Below are positions 58,201 to 64,000 of a stretch of 64,000 nt of DNA, piece by piece. Source of the stretch: Mortierella sp. BCC40632 (taxonomy: Eukaryota; Mortierellomycota; Mortierellomycetes; Mortierellales; Mortierellaceae); NCBI GenBank assembly GCA_011634665.1, contig WAEK01000001.1, forward strand, positions 165,001 to 229,000. Reading direction: 5' to 3'. Numbering within the stretch: the stretch's first letter is position 1; every line of letters starts with the position of its first letter. Made by a program: the position numbers and the translations under genes. The notes beneath the pieces were generated by a model. The model was not told where the DNA came from and searched no databases. It saw only the letters and a list, made by a program, of their open reading frames with translations.

Positions 58201-61200
58201 TTCAGCCCGAGAGATGGAAGGAGCAGGGGGCGGAGGCGGAGCGGCTGCCGACCGAGAAGATCCAAAAAGGGCTGCTCCGCTGGCGATTGGAGTACTTCTG
58301 TGCAGCGAGCCGAGACTCAATGGTGCAGCTTGCCTGGCTGAAAACGAAGCAAGGGAAGCACCGGGCGAGGAAGGGGAGTAACTAGGCGAGGAAGGGGAGT
58401 AGCTCTGGGCCGCCATGCGTAATGCTCTCGGTTCGCCAGGGGAGAGTCTACGTCTTGCGGAAAAAGAATCATCGATAAGTACTTCCTTTTTTTCACATAC
58501 AACCTCAATTTCGATGCATTTTTCTTGAACACAGTATTCCAGTATAGCATCAGAATCATCAGAACACTCGATGCTATTATCCGCCATGAACGAAGAGATG
58601 TTCAGCATTTGTTGAGTGGCTTGAGAAACACGGAGAAATACCTTTATCGCAGGGTATTAGCGATAAAGGTATATTTACAGCCAACCCTCTTAAAAATGCT
58701 GTTGCCACCTGGACCTTATGACAAAGTACTTACAAAGCATCTGCATCAGCTATAGACTTCTTCTTCTTCTTGTGGAGGTTGTCAAATTCAGGAAAGTCTT
58801 CCAGCGGTCCGGATTTCATAATGGTTCTGAACAGCTTGACGTCATTGGCAACCTTTCGGTTGAACACACGAGCCCTGAACCATTGAAGGATGACAGGTTT
58901 CATACGAGGGATCCTTTGTGCCAACAGACACTTTTCCATACATGTCAGAGCATTAAGCGACTTCAAGTCGGTGTACTTTTCGAGCGACAGTTCCAGCAGA
59001 TAATCATCCATGAAGGATCTGATCAATTTGTTCTAAACCGATTGTAATATGAATTCAACGAACATAATAGACATACTTGTCAATAACAAGATATTTGTGC
59101 AGCTCGACCACTCCATTCAAAACCCATCTTCCTTACCTTAATGAAGGGTGCTACAGTCGCATCAAAAAAGGCTCTGTCCTTCTTGTAAAGGAACAAATTC
59201 AGCTCATGGCAGTTCCATGACGAATATTTTTCCTCTTTGGCTCCATTGGAAAGTGTGGACCAGCTCGTAATGAATTCGAATTTGCGTAGATTAGACTTGT
59301 CTGCTTCGAGTTTGAGAGTGGTCGACATCAGATCGAACAGCTGGGTTACCGAGCTGATAACCCGGATGGACGATGTTGAACTCCCATTGGTTGCAAGTGT
59401 CATCGAGCATGACTCCTGCTGTGCATTAGAGGATGAAGAAGAGCTAGCAGTGACCAGCTTCTTGGGATCCAGAGGGATACCTTCCCGCTCGCCAATATAG
59501 TGACTTCGGTAATCAAGGGTACTCTTGAACCTCAGATCTCGTGTCTCAAGTACGAACGTCTCTTCAGCTGGGAGCGAAAACGTTCGTTGGAGTGACTGGG
59601 AGCCATCGGTTACAATGATCTGGAGAAATGCTGTCTCCTTGAGCTGCTCGATTGGGATACGAAGTAAACCTGTGGTCTGGTCCAGCTCCAAGTTGGCCAA
59701 GACAACGCTTGGATGTGCCAGGAACGTGAAGAGTGGCAATGTCATGGAAACATCAAAGCCATAACTCAGGCTTTGACCCACTGGACAATCCATACCGTCT
59801 AGGTAACCCCGCGCAGAGACATTGCGCATGGATCGAAGGTCCTCATCCGCCATCTTTTGTTCAGACATAGTCGTGGTAGCATGAGCCTATGAGAGTAGAG
59901 TAGAGAGTTCCAACGAGTTAGCGTTTCGGAAGAAAATGATTAGTAAGTAGTAAGGGCATCACGAATGGCATATCAACAGACTTTGCATCTGTCGGCTACT
60001 TTACCCATGGGGTCAGCAACAGGCTCGGCTTTGACAAAAAGTTACCCGCCCAATGGTTCGTTTGAGACTTTCGGTTTATGATATACTGGTACTCTTCGCC
60101 GAGAATTCGTCCGGTCCTAAAGCTTGTCCTTATTAACTTAGCCTTTGCCATCTGCCAGGGGGCGTTCAATGTCAGCGCTCTCATTTCATTATAAGTGCTT
60201 TGGGGTGGCACAAATTTGGATGCAATGACGCTGATCCTTGTCAGTGGAGTCCAGTTGCAAACTTGGATGTCTACTGACTGTTCGGCCGAATTAATCGCCA
60301 CAGGTGGCATATAGAGAGGGTGCTTGGCACTGTCAGGAATCTCAACCATCGGGTTGGAAGCCAAGTGGAAGTCTCTTAGCTCTGGGGAGATAGGCTCGGT
60401 GAAGGTTTTTGCGCTGAAGACGATGATCTGAATCGAGGTTTCCCCGATCTGTAGGGTATAGTATCCAGAACTCAAGTTATGGATGGACAAAAGTCCATGC
60501 TGCAGCTTAACATTCGTAGTGAGATCGTCTACAGTGACCCTATCAGAGACAAGGTGGTTGATGTATCGTATAAAAATGAATATCCTGTCAGTTACCGCAT
60601 TCTTGACCTCTGACAGATCAAGGATTGAGCTGATACTCCTTTTCGAGTGACTATCACGACTTACCAATCTGAAGATGATGCAGAGACTTGACTAAACAAT
60701 CCGATACCACGAACGAAATTCTCATCATCTTGTCCAACCGGCAGATGGATGGTCTCGTTTTCAATACCATGGATGACGCTAGGGTGGTTAGTTTTGTTGA
60801 ATGCTGCCAAATCCCATCTCTGTTGAGTTGAGACACAGTTAATGAGGCTAACGCCCTTGAGAGGACCCAAACTAACGATGCCATTCTCATCAGAGCACAT
60901 ATAAATGCTAGCATTATGGGGATTCAATGGATGATCAAACTGGAGCCTAACTGGGACCTTTGGTCGCCTCTCGCCTAATAAATGGCAGTTGTAGGAGTAG
61001 ATATCGAAGTAGCGGTGAATACATAGCCTCAAAATCAAAAAGGAAAATGAGTTACATATTCAAATAGGGCTGCGGATCAAAAGACCCAAATTACCATTCT
61101 TTCCTATTAAAAGGAGTTGGTAGCCGGTATCGCACTTTCGGAGAGTAGACGTGACTTCTCCATGGATTCGGATCGAGTGTTTTCGGTGGCGGTGCTCAAC

Positions 61201-64000
61201 CTCCACAATTGGATCGACGACGGGACTAGTTTAGATAAAGAAACGATAGAAAATACGCCACTGCGGTTATAAAAGACCCGAGTTACTCTTCAGAAGTCAT
61301 TTTCATCTGATGAATAGGCAATTACCTGCTGAAGTAGTACTGCTGCAGAGCCGCAAGATCAATAAGTTCACCTGCAGTGACAGATTTGATCTTGGCTCGG
61401 AGCTCTAGTCGGATCGAAACCATGTTTTCGGGGACATGGAAGTTATGCACGGACCAATTCGTATCATCGATCTTGAAATCTGTCACAGATGACTTGGAGG
61501 TCGTCGAGTTAGAATCAGTATACTCTACGTCCAGCGTCACCTGTTGCAAAAGATCGACAGGGCATGTGACGTTTGTGTTCTGAATCTGGACGAGAGGCCT
61601 GAGAAGGAACTAAAAGTTGATATTCCATGGTAAATCATGAACTTTTGTTAGCATAACGAACGGCCAACACTCTGTTCCACCTTTCTCAAACAGCTGTTGC
61701 ATAATTCGAAATCGTTACGTACCTGTGTTGTGCTACCAGCAATCAAAGATTCGTGATTAACGTGGCAAATCAATTTCATCTCATATGCCTCGACTTTATG
61801 CGTAAAGGGTCGGCGAGTTGCAAATCCGTCTTGAATGATATAAATGAAGTCGGAGCTGGTGCTGGAGTCCTTTCGGTAGGGAATAAGAACATCACCATCT
61901 TCACCTGGCTACAGATATTGATACAAATCGGATAATTGAAGATGGAGAGAAAAAGAGAACTGGATGAGATGCTGGGGCACAAGATTCACTTTCATGGTCC
62001 TGTCGGGTAATTCGCAAAAACTCACCTTGTAATAGTATCCATCGAGCCAGACGCTACACTTGTCCGTAATCTTCTGTTGGTTTTCATCAATGATGGTCAG
62101 GAAGTGGCCCGCAACAGTCTGTCTCTCAATGAAGTCAAGATATCCCTAAGAGTATTCCAGAAAAAAAAAAGTTAGTATAACAAAGTAAATCACCACTTCA
62201 CCTAGCCCAAGTCTTCTCTTTCCTTCCTCCCTTTGTTCCTTCCTTTGTTTTTACCTTGGTAAAGTAGGATGTAATGTTTTGACCATTTCCAATGACATCC
62301 ATGACAAAGGCACCACGGCGGTCCGCCAACTCTGGGAGACTGACGACCACTTCTTCAATCTTGAGTGGCACTGCATCCACAGCAATCGTGTGCTCCCAAT
62401 TCGGACTTAACCCATCCAAATTCAGCGACTGTCCTGCAGGCTCACTACCATATTGCAACAGATACTCCAACGTCTTGACCTCAAAGATTCGAACCAAAAT
62501 CGATTTCATGTTCTTGACGCGGAGCTTAAAGACAACAGGGTCAGCAGGCAGGAAAACGGCAGGGTTGCTGGGACCGAACTCCAGCGAGGACTTGTACGTC
62601 AAGTCGGTCAAAGCTCGAGGGTTCGTCTTGTCCTCCAAATATCTGGACCTAAGAGACGTATTCAACCCATAAACCCCATTCACGGTTAATTTGTCAGCAG
62701 AGATCCACTTGTTCTTGTTCAGTGTCATTAGGTCTTATTCCAAGAAGGAAAAAAAAAAAAAAGTTTTGCCGTACCATTTCTCAACATCTGGGTCCCCGGA
62801 AGTTAGCATAGCCGTTCCAAACAGCGGGTGCAAAAACTTGACGTCAAAGTACTGCTCGAATGCCGCGGGCGTCCTGTCCTCTCTCAAGAAATGTGTTAGA
62901 TATTCATTGAGAATCTCGCGATCTTTTTCAGCCGAAGCGGTTTGGACGCGCTAAAGAGAGCATTCCCACAAAATAAAAGAAGATAAAGCGTATGTCAGAT
63001 AGGGCTGCACCGGCTCCGATGAACAATAGAGCCTTCTTATGGAGAAACAATAATCCCTTTTGGTATTGCAGTCATACACTGGACCAGTAGCTGAGCGAAT
63101 GGTAGGAGTGTAGATCTACAGCATTCTCGGTCGGCTGACCATTGGAGGTCGCCCTGCTGTACCCCTCGTTGAGACGGGGAATGGCGATGTATCTATTTCC
63201 AGTAAGAGAGACGGTCCAAAATTAATAAAAAAAGAAAAGATGGTTCGCCCCCGACATCTTATGACCTAAGCCTTGGTCGGGGGATCAAAAAGAAATATCA
63301 TCATCCTTCCCCAGTCTGTCCTTCTTCTCTCCTCTCTATTTTTTACCTCATGAATTTTTCACGGTCCATGACGCCCTGAGCCAAGTCAAAGTCAAGACTC
63401 ATTTGATACACAGACAACTTGTAGCGGTTGAACTTTGGAGAAAGCTGGTCCACAAACTTGATCATCCTTGAGATCCATGCCTGCTGACTCTTCTTGTCCC
63501 GTTCGTCAGAGAATGGGCTCGGTGCAATCCTCTTCTCCAGTTGTCCGACAAAGGTCTCGTTGTTCAACAATCCTGGTGATAAGGCCAAGAGTGTCTCGAG
63601 TTGTGCACTCGTAAACTTGGAAATCAGGGGGGTATGCTCAAAGTTGAGTGAATTGGCAACAGCGAGTCGCTTGACCCATTTGACGAGGAGCTCATCCAAA
63701 TGATTTTCTTCGGTTCGACCGATGATCTTGAGACTGGAGGGTGACGGTGTACGGCTAAGGCTTCCAATAAGCGCGTTAGATCTTTCTACAGAGGTCTTTT
63801 CCAAGAGAATTGACTCCATCTCGGGCTGAGCAAGCAAATGTGGCCACAAAGAGGGGGGGATATATAAACTGCTATTTCTGTTGTCTGAAAGCGTTTCCAG
63901 GATCTTCTTCGTCAGTGTCTCCGGCTGGATGGGGGTCTGATCCAAGGACGTGGGAAGCGCGTCGCAAACATCCTCTGGGACGGGGGCATCATCGGCCACA
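55205..64000 (-). CDS. Very large multi-exon protein of unrecognised family, 5′ end beyond the window
   Basis: Partial gene, about 2280 codons visible in 17 exons: 64000-63347, 63192-63078, 62950-62775, 62648-62255, 62145-62026, 61908-61723, 61609-61326, 61225-61095, 61027-60665, 60539-60005, 59886-59137, 59032-58734, 58573-58033, 57932-57771, 57612-57441, 57329-56682, 56517-55205. All junctions agree in phase except one lost base near 61195. I cannot name the family. The sequence alternates strands typical of beta-sandwich repeats (for example PADPVVFKLRVKNMKSILVR, then RGAFVMDVIGNGQNITSYF), which recalls macroglobulin-type domains (weak inference), with helical parts at 59140-58740 (WNCHELNLFLYKKDRAFFDA) and 56500-56100. 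Exon 13 has two RNA-polymerase-II-CTD-like heptads. The C-terminal region has an acidic linker (55960-56010) and ends GCVVKTVPVPPI. No signal peptide can be judged because the N-terminus is missing. Hypothetical but clearly a real gene. Confidence 0.8.
58361..58405 (-). repeat. Two CTD-like heptads (YSPSSPS) in the large gene
   Basis: Two tandem 21-base units code for S-YSPSSPS-YSPSSPG, one residue off the RNA polymerase II CTD consensus YSPTSPS. They lie in a disordered Ser/Pro/Ala-rich stretch of exon 13. Confidence 0.8.
61095..61225 (-). other. Exon with apparent single-base loss in the large gene
   Basis: Reading in from the acceptor at 61225 gives SPVVDPIVEVE; reading back from the donor at 61095 gives PPPKTLDPNPWRSHVYSPKV and then RYRLPTPFNRKEW. 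Both look genuine and both fit the neighbouring exon phases, but they are one base out of register near 61190-61198. Restoring one base would make the exon continuous. Confidence 0.6.

Overview
The window is eukaryotic nuclear DNA from a filamentous fungus. Genes are split by many GT-AG introns, mostly 90-250 nt, and are recognisably fungal (Kch1-type potassium channel, Prm10-type transporter, Cwh43, Gpi12, bystin, eL14). Intergenic DNA is full of GA/CT, TA and homopolymer tracts. The combination of a YANK kinase, histidine/glutamine tracts, short introns and a bacterial-type secreted protease suggests an early-diverging lineage such as Mortierellomycota; that placement is inference, with no marker gene to prove it.

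Plus strand, left part (0.6-19.2 kb): a YANK/STK32-family AGC kinase (619-4777), an AAAP amino-acid transporter (6301-9006), a 6.1 kb stretch without a recognisable gene, a second AAAP transporter of AVT3/SLC36 type (15126-17103) and bystin/Enp1 (17449-19149).

Minus strand, middle part (19.6-34.5 kb): GPI de-N-acetylase Gpi12/PIG-L (19616-21130), a secreted trypsin-fold protease resembling bacterial lysyl endopeptidases (23418-25875), a Prm10-like ThrE-type membrane protein whose single intron carries a long TA microsatellite (27431-30919), and a serine-rich protein of unknown function (33255-34547).

Plus strand, 37.7-44.2 kb: a seven-exon Kch1-type potassium channel with a His-containing repeat tail, a secreted Lys/His-rich repeat protein with regularly spaced dibasic sites, and ribosomal protein eL14 (first exon not found). 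Next comes a transposon-derived patch: a non-autonomous DNA element with 100-bp inverted repeats and a 9-bp target duplication (45394-46085), then a diverged tandem duplication.

Minus strand, 47.2-64 kb: Cwh43 (47181-50939), an Ala/Glu/Lys nine-residue-repeat protein ending in a CaaX box but broken by a frameshift (51242-53933), and a very large multi-exon protein of unrecognised family that runs off the right edge (55205-64000).

Links between genes: Gpi12 and Cwh43 act early and late in GPI-anchor metabolism; two amino-acid transporters lie on the left; Prm10-like and Kch1-like genes both belong to families named for pheromone-responsive yeast genes. Most exon joins were deduced by splice consensus, reading phase and family conservation. 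In nearly all genes the exon lengths sum to a multiple of three; the two exceptions (near 52350 and 61195) are reported as frameshifts.
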